This document shows positions 1-6,907 of a DNA stretch of 39,876 bases, piece by piece (the first letter of the stretch is position 1; each line of letters starts with the position of its first letter). This stretch comes from an uncultured Agathobaculum sp. (lineage in GTDB: Bacteria; Bacillota; Clostridia; Oscillospirales; Butyricicoccaceae). The stretch lies in assembly GCF_944384735.1 (NCBI RefSeq), contig NZ_CALWUN010000018.1, positions 1-39,876 of the forward strand, given 5' to 3'. The translations under genes and the position numbers were made by a program. Below the pieces are notes generated by a model that worked only from the letters and a program-made list of their open reading frames with translations, was not told where the DNA came from and searched no databases.

Positions 1-992
1 TCCCCGACGCCGCCGACCGCCTCGGTGATCCACATCGGGTCGCCGCCGAACAGCTCGTTGTACTCGGGCGTGCGCAGGTGGCGCGCCATGCGCAGGTGCA
101 GCACGAAATCGTCCATGATCTCCTGCGCCTCGGACTCGGTCAGCACGCCCGCGGCGAGGTCGCGCTCGAAGTAGATGTCAAGGAAGGTCGAGGTACGGCC
201 CAGGCTCATCGCCGCGCCGTTCTGCTGCCGGATGCCCGCAAGGTAGCCGAAGTACAGCCACTGCACGGCTTCCTTGGCGTTCTCGGCCGGGCGGGAAATA
301 TCGAAGCCATAGTCGGCGGCCATTTTGAGCATGTCGCGCAGCGCGAGGATCTGGTCGCTCAGCTCCTCGGCCGTGCGGATCTCGGCTTCGGTCGTCGGCA
401 CGTCGCCCAGCGCGTCCTTGTCGCGCTGCTTCTCGGCGATCAGCCGGTCGACACCGTAGAGCGCGACGCGGCGGTAGTCGCCAATGATGCGGCCGCGGCC
501 GTAGGCATCGGGCAGGCCGGTCAACAGGCCGACGTGGCGCGCCTCGCGCACGTCCTTGGTATAGGCGGAAAAGACGCCGTCGTTATGCGTCTTATGGTAC
601 TTGAACTCCTGCTCGATCTTGGGGGAAACCTCATAGCCGTAGGCCTTGCAGGCCTCGCGCACCATGCGCATGCCGCCGAACGGGTTGCACGCGCGCTTGA
701 GGGGCTCGTCGGTCTGCAAACCGACGATCACCTCGTTTTCCTTGTCGAGATAACCCGCACCGAACGCCCGGATCGTAATCACGGTTTCGGTGTCGACGTT
801 GCGCACGCCGCCCTTTTCGCGCTCCTCGGCGAGCAGCGCGTCGAATTTCTCGCGCATCGCGGTCGTGCGGGCGGTCGCGGGCGCGAGGAACGCGCCGTCG
901 CCCTCATAGGGTGTGTAATTCTTCTGGATGAAGTCGCGGACGTTGATCTCATCCTGCCAGTCGCCAGTGACAAAGCCCTTCCAAGCGTTCAT
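1..992 (-). CDS. pflB: Formate C-acetyltransferase (pyruvate formate-lyase), N-terminal part, cut by window edge
   Basis: This is the glycyl-radical enzyme that splits pyruvate with CoA into acetyl-CoA and formate in anaerobic fermentation. About 330 residues are open from the ATG at 992 to the window edge without a stop. The protein opens [12 protein letters not shown] and carries the family blocks TITIRAF-like [50 protein letters not shown]-type (in pieces) and [16 protein letters not shown]. The catalytic Cys pair and the glycyl-radical loop lie beyond the window. A GGAGG sits just upstream of the ATG. The gene is preceded by a ZTP riboswitch and terminator, so its expression probably follows one-carbon/folate status. 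Family assignment is secure; pflB rather than another GRE is supported by the N-terminal blocks. Confidence 0.95.
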   Translation of the reverse strand, partial: MNAWKGFVTGDWQDEINVRDFIQKNYTPYEGDGAFLAPATARTTAMREKFDALLAEEREKGGVRNVDTETVITIRAFGAGYLDKENEVIVGLQTDEPLKRACNPFGGMRMVREACKAYGYEVSPKIEQEFKYHKTHNDGVFSAYTKDVREARHVGLLTGLPDAYGRGRIIGDYRRVALYGVDRLIAEKQRDKDALGDVPTTEAEIRTAEELSDQILALRDMLKMAADYGFDISRPAENAKEAVQWLYFGYLAGIRQQNGAAMSLGRTSTFLDIYFERDLAAGVLTESEAQEIMDDFVLHLRMARHLRTPEYNELFGGDPMWITEAVGGVG

Positions 993-1052
993 CGGAAATC
1001 CTCCATTTCTCACTTTTCGATGTCCCATGCCGGAGGAAAAGCCGCGCCCACG

Positions 1053-1090
1053 AAAAAAGGGCAGCATCGCGTATTCCTGCGACACTGCCC
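1053..1090 (-). terminator. Riboswitch-controlled intrinsic terminator in the pflB leader
   Basis: On the minus strand GGGCAG..GCGA-type arms (1090-1085 with 1064-1059, and 1082-1079 with 1070-1067) form a stem followed directly by six T. It begins inside the conserved 3' block of the aptamer, as expected for transcriptional attenuation. Confidence 0.88.
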
Positions 1091-1166
1091 AGACGGACGG
1101 CATAATAGATACACGCCCCTGTTCCCCGGTGGTTTTGCCCACCTTAGCCCGTCAGTCGCAGGGGGT
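1084..1166 (-). promoter_or_regulatory. ZTP (pfl-motif) riboswitch aptamer upstream of pflB
   Basis: Read on the minus strand, the leader shows the conserved blocks of the pfl/ZTP RNA in order: GACTGACGG, a hairpin GGTGG-gcaaaa-CCACC, CCGGGGAAC, and the hallmark 3' block CCGTCCGTCTGGGCA. CCCCTG (near 1160-1165) can pair with CAGGGG to enclose the first hairpin, and ACGG can pair with CCGT as the pseudoknot. The family senses the purine intermediate ZTP/AICAR-5'-phosphate, which builds up when 10-formyl-THF is short. The CTGGGC block overlaps the 5' strand of the following terminator stem, so ligand binding should prevent termination (an ON switch for formate production). Confidence 0.93.
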
Positions 1167-1188
1167 TGTTATTGCATTTTGTGGTTTA

Positions 1189-1217
1189 AGGATACCATAT
1201 CACAGCGCGGTGCGCAA
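1189..1217 (-). promoter_or_regulatory. Possible promoter for the riboswitch-pflB transcript
   Basis: On the minus strand TTGCGC (1217-1212), a 17-bp spacer and TATCCT (1194-1189) lie just upstream of the aptamer. The -10 is weak, so this is tentative. Confidence 0.4.
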
Positions 1218-1319
1218 GTGCTGAAACACACAAAGTTTTGACATTTCCCGCCTGCGCCCCTGCTGGGAACATACAAAGCAGGTATTTTTGCCCGCCGCGT
1301 AAAATCCGTGGAAAACCAC

Positions 1320-1348
1320 TTCACAAGGCAGGAAAAAAGAGGTATGAT
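1320..1348 (+). promoter_or_regulatory. Probable promoter of the phosphofructokinase gene
   Basis: TTCACA (1320-1325), 17-bp spacer and TATGAT (1343-1348) end 32 bp before the start codon; an AAGGAGG ribosome site follows at about 1366-1372. Confidence 0.65.
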
Positions 1349-1380
1349 AAGGGTAATCAAACATCAAGGAGGTCGAGACA

Positions 1381-2457
1381 ATGAAAATCGGTATGCTGAC
1401 GAGCGGCGGCGACTGCCAGGGCCTGAACTCCGCGCTGCGCGGCGTAGCCAAAACGCTGTATAACGAACTAGGCAGCAAGGTGACCATCTACGGCATCCGA
1501 GACGGCTACCGCGGCCTGATCGAGGGCGACTACCATGTGATGAGCCCCAAGGATTTTTCGGATATCCTGACACTGGGCGGCACCATCCTCGGCACCTCGC
1601 GCCAGCCGTTCAAAGAGATGAAAAAGGCCAGCGAGGACAGCGAGGAAACCAAGCTGGAAAAGATGCTCAAAACGGTCAACGAGGAAGGCTTTGACTGCCT
1701 TGTCATCCTCGGCGGCAACGGCACGCACAAAACCGCCAACCTCTTGAGCGAGAACGGCGTCAATGTCGTCACCCTGCCCAAGACGATCGACAACGACCTG
1801 TGGGGCACCGAAACGACCTTTGGCTTCCAGTCCGCGATCGACATTGCCGCGACCGTGATCGACTCCATCCACTCGACCGCGTTCTCCCATTCCCGCGTGT
1901 TCATCGTCGAGGTGATGGGGCATAAGGCCGGCTGGCTGACGCTGTACGCGGGCATCGCCTCGGGCGCGGACATCATCGTCATCCCCGAGATCCCCTACTC
2001 GGCCAAGGCCATCGCCAAGGCCATCCAAAAGCGCGAGCAGAACGGCAAGCGCTTTTCCATCCTTGCGGTCGCGGAAGGCGCGATCAGCCAGGAAGAGGCC
2101 AAGATGAGCAAAAAGGAATTCAAGGCCGCGCGCGAGAACATGCCCTACCCGTCCATTTCCTACCGCATTGCGGACGAGCTCAAGGAGCTGACCGGGCAGG
2201 AGATCCGCGTCACCATCCCCGGACACTACCAGCGCGGCGGCGCGCCCTGCCCGGCCGACCGCCTGCTGACCAGCCGCCTCGGCGTGGCGGCGGCGCAGCT
2301 CATCCGCGAGAAGAAGTACGGCTACATGGTTGCGGTGCAGAACGACTGCATCGTGCCGGTGCCGCTCTCCGAGGTCGCGGGCAAGCTCAAGACCGTGCCG
2401 CCCGACGGCGAAGTCGTGCGCGCGGCGCGCGCCCTCGGCCTGTCGCTGGGCGACTGA
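1381..2457 (+). CDS. 6-phosphofructokinase, group III-like
   Basis: It phosphorylates fructose-6-phosphate at C1, the committed step of glycolysis. The 358-residue protein begins MKIGMLTSGGDCQGLN (nucleotide loop), has LGGNGTHKTA in place of the usual GGDGS, PKTIDNDLWGTE (catalytic TIDND with base Asp), and VEVMGHKAGWLTL (sugar-phosphate binding). The Gly in GGNG favours ATP as phosphoryl donor, because PPi enzymes have Asp there. The Lys in PKTIDND is the residue typical of PPi enzymes and of the actinobacterial-type group III ATP enzymes, so the donor cannot be fixed by sequence alone. The usual acidic residue after GG is Asn here. Strong AAGGAGG precedes the ATG. It appears monocistronic, with repeat copy 1 between its stop and a terminator at 2761. 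Confidence 0.93.
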   Translation: MKIGMLTSGGDCQGLNSALRGVAKTLYNELGSKVTIYGIRDGYRGLIEGDYHVMSPKDFSDILTLGGTILGTSRQPFKEMKKASEDSEETKLEKMLKTVNEEGFDCLVILGGNGTHKTANLLSENGVNVVTLPKTIDNDLWGTETTFGFQSAIDIAATVIDSIHSTAFSHSRVFIVEVMGHKAGWLTLYAGIASGADIIVIPEIPYSAKAIAKAIQKREQNGKRFSILAVAEGAISQEEAKMSKKEFKAARENMPYPSISYRIADELKELTGQEIRVTIPGHYQRGGAPCPADRLLTSRLGVAAAQLIREKKYGYMVAVQNDCIVPVPLSEVAGKLKTVPPDGEVVRAARALGLSLGD

Positions 2458-2496
2458 CCGACGCCCCGCCCTTTTGTGATAACTTTGATGTCCGAA

Positions 2497-2706
2497 GCAG
2501 TCCAGCATACGCTGGACTGCTCAGTCTGGCGATAAAGTCCTCGCGCCGCAGCGCGCATTGTTCAGCCGCTCTGTGAGCGGCATCAAAAAAGCGAGCTTTG
2601 CCCGCTTTTTTGATACATTCGATTCGATCGGAAGCGTGGTTCCGATCGAGAGGCTGTCGAAAACCATGTTTTTCGACAGCCTCTCAGTCCAGCATACGCT
2701 GGACTG
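2497..2706 (+). repeat. Structured repeat, copy 1, with flanking duplicated hairpins
   Basis: The core (2526-2679, 154 bp) starts CTGGCGATAAAG and ends TTTTTCGACAG. It contains successive hairpins: GCGC-cgca-GCGC, GCCGCT-ctgt-GAGCGGC, an ATCAAAAAAGCG/CGCTTTTTTGAT stem, a CGATCGGAA/TTCCGATCG stem and GGCTGTCGAAAAC/GTTTTTCGACAGCC. The same core occurs at 18890-19043 and 26803-27008. It is bracketed by two copies of one palindrome, CAGTCCAGC-ATAC-GCTGGACTG (2497-2520 and 2685-2706), in direct orientation. It lies between the stop of the phosphofructokinase gene and a separate terminator. No coding function is seen. Confidence 0.9.
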
Positions 2707-2760
2707 TTTCCTTAATTCCGGCGCCGTCCCGTCCCCTGTCTGGCGGCGCGGCATATACCG

Positions 2761-2799
2761 CCCTGCGGTGCGCCATCTTGGCGTACCGCAGGGCTTTTT
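2761..2799 (+). terminator. Intrinsic terminator after phosphofructokinase
   Basis: CCCTGCGGT (2761-2769) pairs with ACCGCAGGG (2785-2793), extended inside by GCGCC/GGCGT, and is followed by CTTTTTG. Confidence 0.85.
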
Positions 2800-2864
2800 G
2801 ACGCATCCGCGGCGATTGCGCGGCACATTTCCCCCATGCAGCCGGTATGCTTTGCGTGAAACCC

Positions 2865-2893
2865 TTGCGCCGCCCGCCAAAAAAGCGTATACT
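2865..2893 (+). promoter_or_regulatory. Promoter of nadE
   Basis: TTGCGC (2865-2870), 17-bp spacer, TATACT (2888-2893); GGGAGG follows 9 bp before the ATG at 2926. Confidence 0.7.
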
Positions 2894-2925
2894 AACCATA
2901 TCTGAATACCGGGAGGACGACTGGA

Positions 2926-4848
2926 ATGCAGGACGGATTTGTCAAAATAGCCGCCGCCACGCCCGCGCTGCGCGTGGCCGACTGTTCCTATAACGCTTCG
3001 GAAATCATCACGCTGGCCAGGCAGGCGGCAGCGAAAGGCGCGCAGCTCATTGTGTTCCCCGAGCTGTGCCTGACCGGCTACACCTGCGGCGACCTGTTCT
3101 TGCAGCAGACGCTGCTGGACGGCGCGCTTGCCGCGCTCGAGACCGTGCGCAGCCAGACCGCGTCGCTGCATGCCGCCCTCGTCGTCGGCCTGCCGCTGCG
3201 CCTGCACGGCAAGCTGTACAACGTCGCGGCCGTGCTGTGCGGCGGCGTGGTCGAGGGCATCGTGCCCAAGCAGTGCATCCCGAACTATGCGGAGTTTTAT
3301 GAGCAGCGCCATTTCGTCTCGGGTGCGGACGTGCCGTTCCAGACGGTCGAGCTGCCGCTGGACGGCGGCTGCTCGACGCTGTTCGCGGGCGGCGAACCGC
3401 TGGTGTTCCGTTGTCAGGCCATGCCGGACTTCTCGTTCGGCGTGGAGATCTGCGAAGACCTGTGGGCGCCCGAGCCGCCGTCGGCCGGGCTTGCGCAGGC
3501 GGGCGCGCACATCATCGTCAACCTGTCCGCGTCGGACGAGCTGGTCGGCAAGGCGGACTACCGCCGCGACCTCGTGCGGCAGCAGTCCGCACGGCTGCTG
3601 TGCGCCTATGTGTATGCGGATGCGGGCTTTGGCGAATCGACGCAGGACTTGGTCTTCGCCGGGCACGACCTGATCGCGGAAAACGGCGCGCTGCTCACCG
3701 AAAGCCGTCTGTTTGAGGGCGGCGTGCTCTACGCGGACGTCGATGTGCAGCGCCTTGCGCACGAGCGCCGCCGCATGAACACCTTTACCGCCGCCGCAAT
3801 GCCGAACGAGGCCGTTTTCTCGCTCTCCCTGCGCGAAAACGACCTTGCTGACCGCGTTTTCCCGCGCGCGCCGTTCGTCCCGGGCGACAAGGCGCAGCGC
3901 GACGCTCGCTGCGAGGAGATCCTGACCATCCAGGCGGTCGGTCTGGCCACCCGCCTGCGCGCCGCGCACGCGACGACCGCGGTCGTCGGCCTGTCGGGCG
4001 GCTTGGACTCGACGCTCGCGCTCATCGTCACCGCGCACGCGTTTGACCGGCTGGGACTCGACCGCAAGGGCATCCTTGCGGTCACCATGCCGTGCTTCGG
4101 CACGACCGCCCGCACGCGCGGCAATGCGGAAAAGCTGGCCGAGGCCTACGGCACGACGCTGCAGACCGTCGATATCAAGGCCGCGGTCGACCAGCACTTT
4201 GCCGACATCGGCCACGACTGGAACGACCACAGCGTCACCTTCGAAAACGCGCAGGCGCGCATGCGCACGCTGGTGCTGATGGATTTGGCCAACAAGTGCG
4301 GCGGCATGGTCATCGGCACGGGCGACCTGTCCGAGCTGGCGCTCGGCTGGGCGACCTACAACGGCGACCACATGAGCATGTACGGCGTCAACGCCTCCAT
4401 CCCCAAAACGCTGGTGCGCTATCTCGTCGCCTACGAGGCCGACCGTGCGCTGGGCGAGCTGTCGGACGTATTGTACGACGTGCTGGACACGCCGGTCTCG
4501 CCCGAGCTGCTGCCGCCCAAGGACGGCGAGATCAGCCAGAAGACCGAGGACCTGGTCGGCCCATACGAGCTGCACGACTTCTTCCTCTATTACCTGCTGC
4601 GCTTCGGCTACCCGCCGCGCAAGATCTACCGCGCCGCGCGCAGGACCTTCGCGGGCGTATACGATGACGCGACGATCAAAAAGTGGCTGGTGACCTTTAT
4701 CCGCCGATTCTTCACCCAGCAGTTCAAGCGCTCCTGCCTGCCGGACGGCCCCAAGGTCGGCACGGTCGCGCTGTCGCCGCGCGGCGACTGGCGCATGCCG
4801 TCGGACGCGTCGAGCGCGCTCTGGCTGAAAGAGGCAGAGAGCCTGTAA
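2926..4848 (+). CDS. nadE: Glutamine-hydrolysing NAD+ synthase
   Basis: It amidates nicotinic acid adenine dinucleotide to NAD+ with ATP and glutamine, in the cytosol. The 640-residue, two-domain architecture is typical: an N-terminal nitrilase (CN-hydrolase) amidase with the triad Glu46 (in FPELCLTGY), Lys115 (VPKQ) and Cys176 (VEICEDLW), then a synthetase domain with the PP-loop SGGLDS (357-362). The length equals that of the long glutaminase-fused form, so no separate ammonia supply is needed. Its own promoter is at 2865-2893 and the ribosome site is GGGAGG. It is followed after 30 bp by the VanZ-like gene, with which it may be cotranscribed. Confidence 0.97.
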   Translation: MQDGFVKIAAATPALRVADCSYNASEIITLARQAAAKGAQLIVFPELCLTGYTCGDLFLQQTLLDGALAALETVRSQTASLHAALVVGLPLRLHGKLYNVAAVLCGGVVEGIVPKQCIPNYAEFYEQRHFVSGADVPFQTVELPLDGGCSTLFAGGEPLVFRCQAMPDFSFGVEICEDLWAPEPPSAGLAQAGAHIIVNLSASDELVGKADYRRDLVRQQSARLLCAYVYADAGFGESTQDLVFAGHDLIAENGALLTESRLFEGGVLYADVDVQRLAHERRRMNTFTAAAMPNEAVFSLSLRENDLADRVFPRAPFVPGDKAQRDARCEEILTIQAVGLATRLRAAHATTAVVGLSGGLDSTLALIVTAHAFDRLGLDRKGILAVTMPCFGTTARTRGNAEKLAEAYGTTLQTVDIKAAVDQHFADIGHDWNDHSVTFENAQARMRTLVLMDLANKCGGMVIGTGDLSELALGWATYNGDHMSMYGVNASIPKTLVRYLVAYEADRALGELSDVLYDVLDTPVSPELLPPKDGEISQKTEDLVGPYELHDFFLYYLLRFGYPPRKIYRAARRTFAGVYDDATIKKWLVTFIRRFFTQQFKRSCLPDGPKVGTVALSPRGDWRMPSDASSALWLKEAESL

Positions 4849-4878
4849 GCCTATCCCTCCGCAAAGGAGCACGAACTT

Positions 4879-5529
4879 TTGAAAACCTTGATCCGCAGGC
4901 TGGCGGCGGTGCTGACCGCCGCCCTGCTCTGTTTTAACCTCTATTACGAGCTGGCGCCCGGCTGCGTCGTCCGCCCGGAACAGAAATTCGCCTTTGCCGC
5001 GGCGTTTGTCGTGCTGTTGTGGTTTGCGCTGTTTTACGGCGTGCCGGGGGGCGCCCGCGAAAAACGGCGGCACGATTACGTGCTGCTGCTGTTCTGGTAC
5101 TACCTGTGGGTGCTGGCAAACGTGCTGTTTTTCGACAACGCCTTCGGCCGCGGCCTGTCGATGCACGCAACCTTCGAAAGGGTCAACCTCGAGCCGTTCC
5201 GCACCATCCGCAACTACCTGATCGCCTACGATTACGGCAACATTTCGCTGCGGCCGGTCATCCTGAACCTGCTGGGCAACCTGGTCGCGTTCGCGCCGAT
5301 GGGCGTATTCCTGCCCGCGCTGTTCCGCTGGCAGCGCAGCATTTTCTTCTTCACCGCAACGCTGACACTCGGCATCACGGCGGTCGAGGTCGCGCAGGTG
5401 TACACGGGCGCCGGCTCGTGCGACGTGGACGATCTGATTTTGAACCTCGCCGGGGCGCTCATCGTGTTCGTTTTCTGCCGCATTACGCCCATCTGGAAGC
5501 ATCTCTGCCGGGTCAACCCCCGGAAGTAA
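4879..5529 (+). CDS. VanZ-like family membrane protein
   Basis: A 216-residue integral membrane protein with about five hydrophobic segments. It has the VanZ signature elements: VNLEPFRTI, NLLGNLVAFAPMGVFLP and EVAQVYTGAGSCDVDDLILNLAGA (in its parts EVAQ, DVDDL, LNLAGA). VanZ of Tn1546 gives low-level teicoplanin resistance; most chromosomal relatives have no proven function and are thought to act on envelope metabolism. The start is TTG at 4879, chosen because AAAGGAG lies 9 bp upstream and no other start fits. It follows nadE by 30 bp and is followed after 14 bp by a small gene. Confidence 0.85.
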   Translation: MKTLIRRLAAVLTAALLCFNLYYELAPGCVVRPEQKFAFAAAFVVLLWFALFYGVPGGAREKRRHDYVLLLFWYYLWVLANVLFFDNAFGRGLSMHATFERVNLEPFRTIRNYLIAYDYGNISLRPVILNLLGNLVAFAPMGVFLPALFRWQRSIFFFTATLTLGITAVEVAQVYTGAGSCDVDDLILNLAGALIVFVFCRITPIWKHLCRVNPRK

Positions 5530-5543
5530 AGGAGTGGACTGCT

Positions 5544-5825
5544 TTGCAGAACGACATCTCCCCTATCCTGCTCGATCTGGGGCAGGGCGGGTACCGTCTC
5601 ATTTTCGCCCCCACGCGTGTGGCACAACGCGCAAGGGACTACCAGATGCGGTTTGACGCGTGGCTGCACGCACCGGAAACCGACCATGGCTACTGGCGCA
5701 CCAGCCCGGACGGCTCGCGAGCGTTGTGCTACGACGGGGCGGAAGCCTTTGTCAAGTGGCTGAACGAATATGTGCTGGACGAAACAGATTGCCGTGCATA
5801 TATCGTGCCGACACTGTATTTTTAA
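5544..5825 (+). CDS. Small conserved-looking protein of unknown function
   Basis: A 93-residue frame starts at TTG 5544 with AAAGGAG 9-15 bp upstream, directly after the VanZ-like gene, and stops 17 bp before tyrA. The sequence is soluble and rich in aromatic residues, with ILLDLGQGGYRLIF near the start, several Tyr/Trp residues and the C-terminus IVPTLYF. I recognise no domain. Tight spacing with good ribosome sites on both sides supports that it is real and cotranscribed with its neighbours. A TTG start here mirrors the TTG start of the gene before it. Confidence 0.7.
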   Translation: MQNDISPILLDLGQGGYRLIFAPTRVAQRARDYQMRFDAWLHAPETDHGYWRTSPDGSRALCYDGAEAFVKWLNEYVLDETDCRAYIVPTLYF

Positions 5826-5842
5826 GAAAGGGGTTATTCCCG

Positions 5843-6679
5843 ATGTTTGACACCGTACTCATCGCCGGCCTCGGCCTGATGGGCGGCTCGATGGGCAAGA
5901 CCATCAAGGCGCGCACGCTCAGCCGGGTGCTCGGCTGGAACCGCACCCGCCGCACCGCCGAGCAGGCGCTCGCGGACGGCGCGATCGACGCGATTGCGAC
6001 CGACGCGCTGTTCAAGGAAGCCGACCTCGTCATCATCGGCCTGTATCCGCAGGCGACGGTCGACTGGCTGCTGAAAAATATGAAAAAGTTCAAAAAGGGC
6101 TGCGTCGTGGTCGATATGGTCGGCGTCAAGCAGTTCATGGTCGACCGGCTCGAGCAGTCCGCGCTCGACGCGGGCGTGCACTTTGTCGGCGGGCACCCGA
6201 TGGCCGGGCGCGAGTTTTCCGGTCTGGACTTTTCGCTGCCGACGCTGTTCGACGGCGCGAGCATGATCTTCGTGCCGACGGAAAGCAGCAATGAGCGCGT
6301 GCTCGAGCAGCTGGAAGCCTACTTCCTGTCGCTCGGCTTCGGCCAGACCGTGCGCTGCACGGCCGCGCAGCACGACCGCATGATCGCCTTTACCTCCCAG
6401 CTGGCGCATGTCGTGTCCTCGGCGTACATCAAAAGCCCGGAGGCCGAGCGCCACAACGGCTACTCGGCGGGCAGCTACAAGGACCTGACCCGCGTGGCCA
6501 AGCTCAACGAAACCATGTGGAGCGAGCTGTTTTTGTGCAACGCCGAGCCGCTCGCACACGAGATCGACGAGATCATCACCCACCTTGACGAGTACCGCCG
6601 CGCCATCCGCGCGGGCGACCGAGAAACGCTGACCGCGCTGTTGCGCGACGGCCGCGAACGCAAGGAAGCGCTGGGATGA
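5843..6679 (+). CDS. tyrA: Prephenate dehydrogenase
   Basis: It oxidatively decarboxylates prephenate to 4-hydroxyphenylpyruvate for tyrosine synthesis, NAD(P)-dependent. The 278-residue protein begins with a Rossmann loop GLGLMGGS (9-16), then has GGHPMAGRE (substrate His) and TSQLAHVVSSAY in the helical C-terminal half. It lacks a fused chorismate mutase or ACT domain, so feedback control by tyrosine through ACT is not expected. The ATG at 5843 is preferred to upstream in-frame codons because AAGAAAGGGG precedes it. A strong bidirectional terminator follows 15 bp after the stop. Confidence 0.94.
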   Translation: MFDTVLIAGLGLMGGSMGKTIKARTLSRVLGWNRTRRTAEQALADGAIDAIATDALFKEADLVIIGLYPQATVDWLLKNMKKFKKGCVVVDMVGVKQFMVDRLEQSALDAGVHFVGGHPMAGREFSGLDFSLPTLFDGASMIFVPTESSNERVLEQLEAYFLSLGFGQTVRCTAAQHDRMIAFTSQLAHVVSSAYIKSPEAERHNGYSAGSYKDLTRVAKLNETMWSELFLCNAEPLAHEIDEIITHLDEYRRAIRAGDRETLTALLRDGRERKEALG

Positions 6680-6694
6680 GCATATCATACGCAG

Positions 6695-6720
6695 AAAAAC
6701 CGCCCCGATGGGCGGTTTTT
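6695..6720. terminator. Bidirectional intrinsic terminator after tyrA
   Basis: AAAAACCGCCC-cgat-GGGCGGTTTTT is symmetrical, so it can act on either strand. Confidence 0.92.
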
Positions 6721-6845
6721 CTGCTGGCAGCGCTATTTTCTGCAACGCCAGACGCATTTTCCGTATCGGGCGCCATCGCACCGTCCGGCGCAAAGCACCG
6801 TGCACCGTGTGCGCGGCGTTCCGACGTCTGCCGGATAGGCGCCGT

Positions 6846-6873
6846 TTGACAAGCCACACCCGTCGGGTATAAT
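6846..6873 (+). promoter_or_regulatory. Consensus promoter of brnQ
   Basis: A perfect TTGACA (6846-6851) and a perfect TATAAT (6868-6873) are separated by 16 bp, one less than optimal. The hexamers predict strong constitutive transcription unless a repressor acts. Confidence 0.85.
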
Positions 6874-6907
6874 AAAAGGGTATGCACATAAGGAAGGGGA
6901 CGCTTTC

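Noticed and set aside
1238-1266. Perfect TTGACA at 1238 as the -35 of the phosphofructokinase gene
   Set aside because: No -10 lies 16-18 bp downstream; the TTCACA-17-TATGAT pair at 1320-1348 fits better.
2558-2905. Short frames shared by the three repeat copies (LTERLNNA.. and FDSIGSVVPIERL-type peptides)
   Set aside because: Base changes between copies preserve helices rather than codons, frames extend into unrelated flanks, and no ribosome sites are present. The element is treated as structured nucleic acid.
2521-5502. A ~990-codon open frame on the minus strand opposite nadE
   Set aside because: Long antisense frames arise in GC-rich genes from third-position bias; the sequence is low-complexity R/Q/A-rich, and nadE on the plus strand has full domain support. 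The same holds for long antisense frames at 21871-23970, 30180-33530 and 27145-28440.
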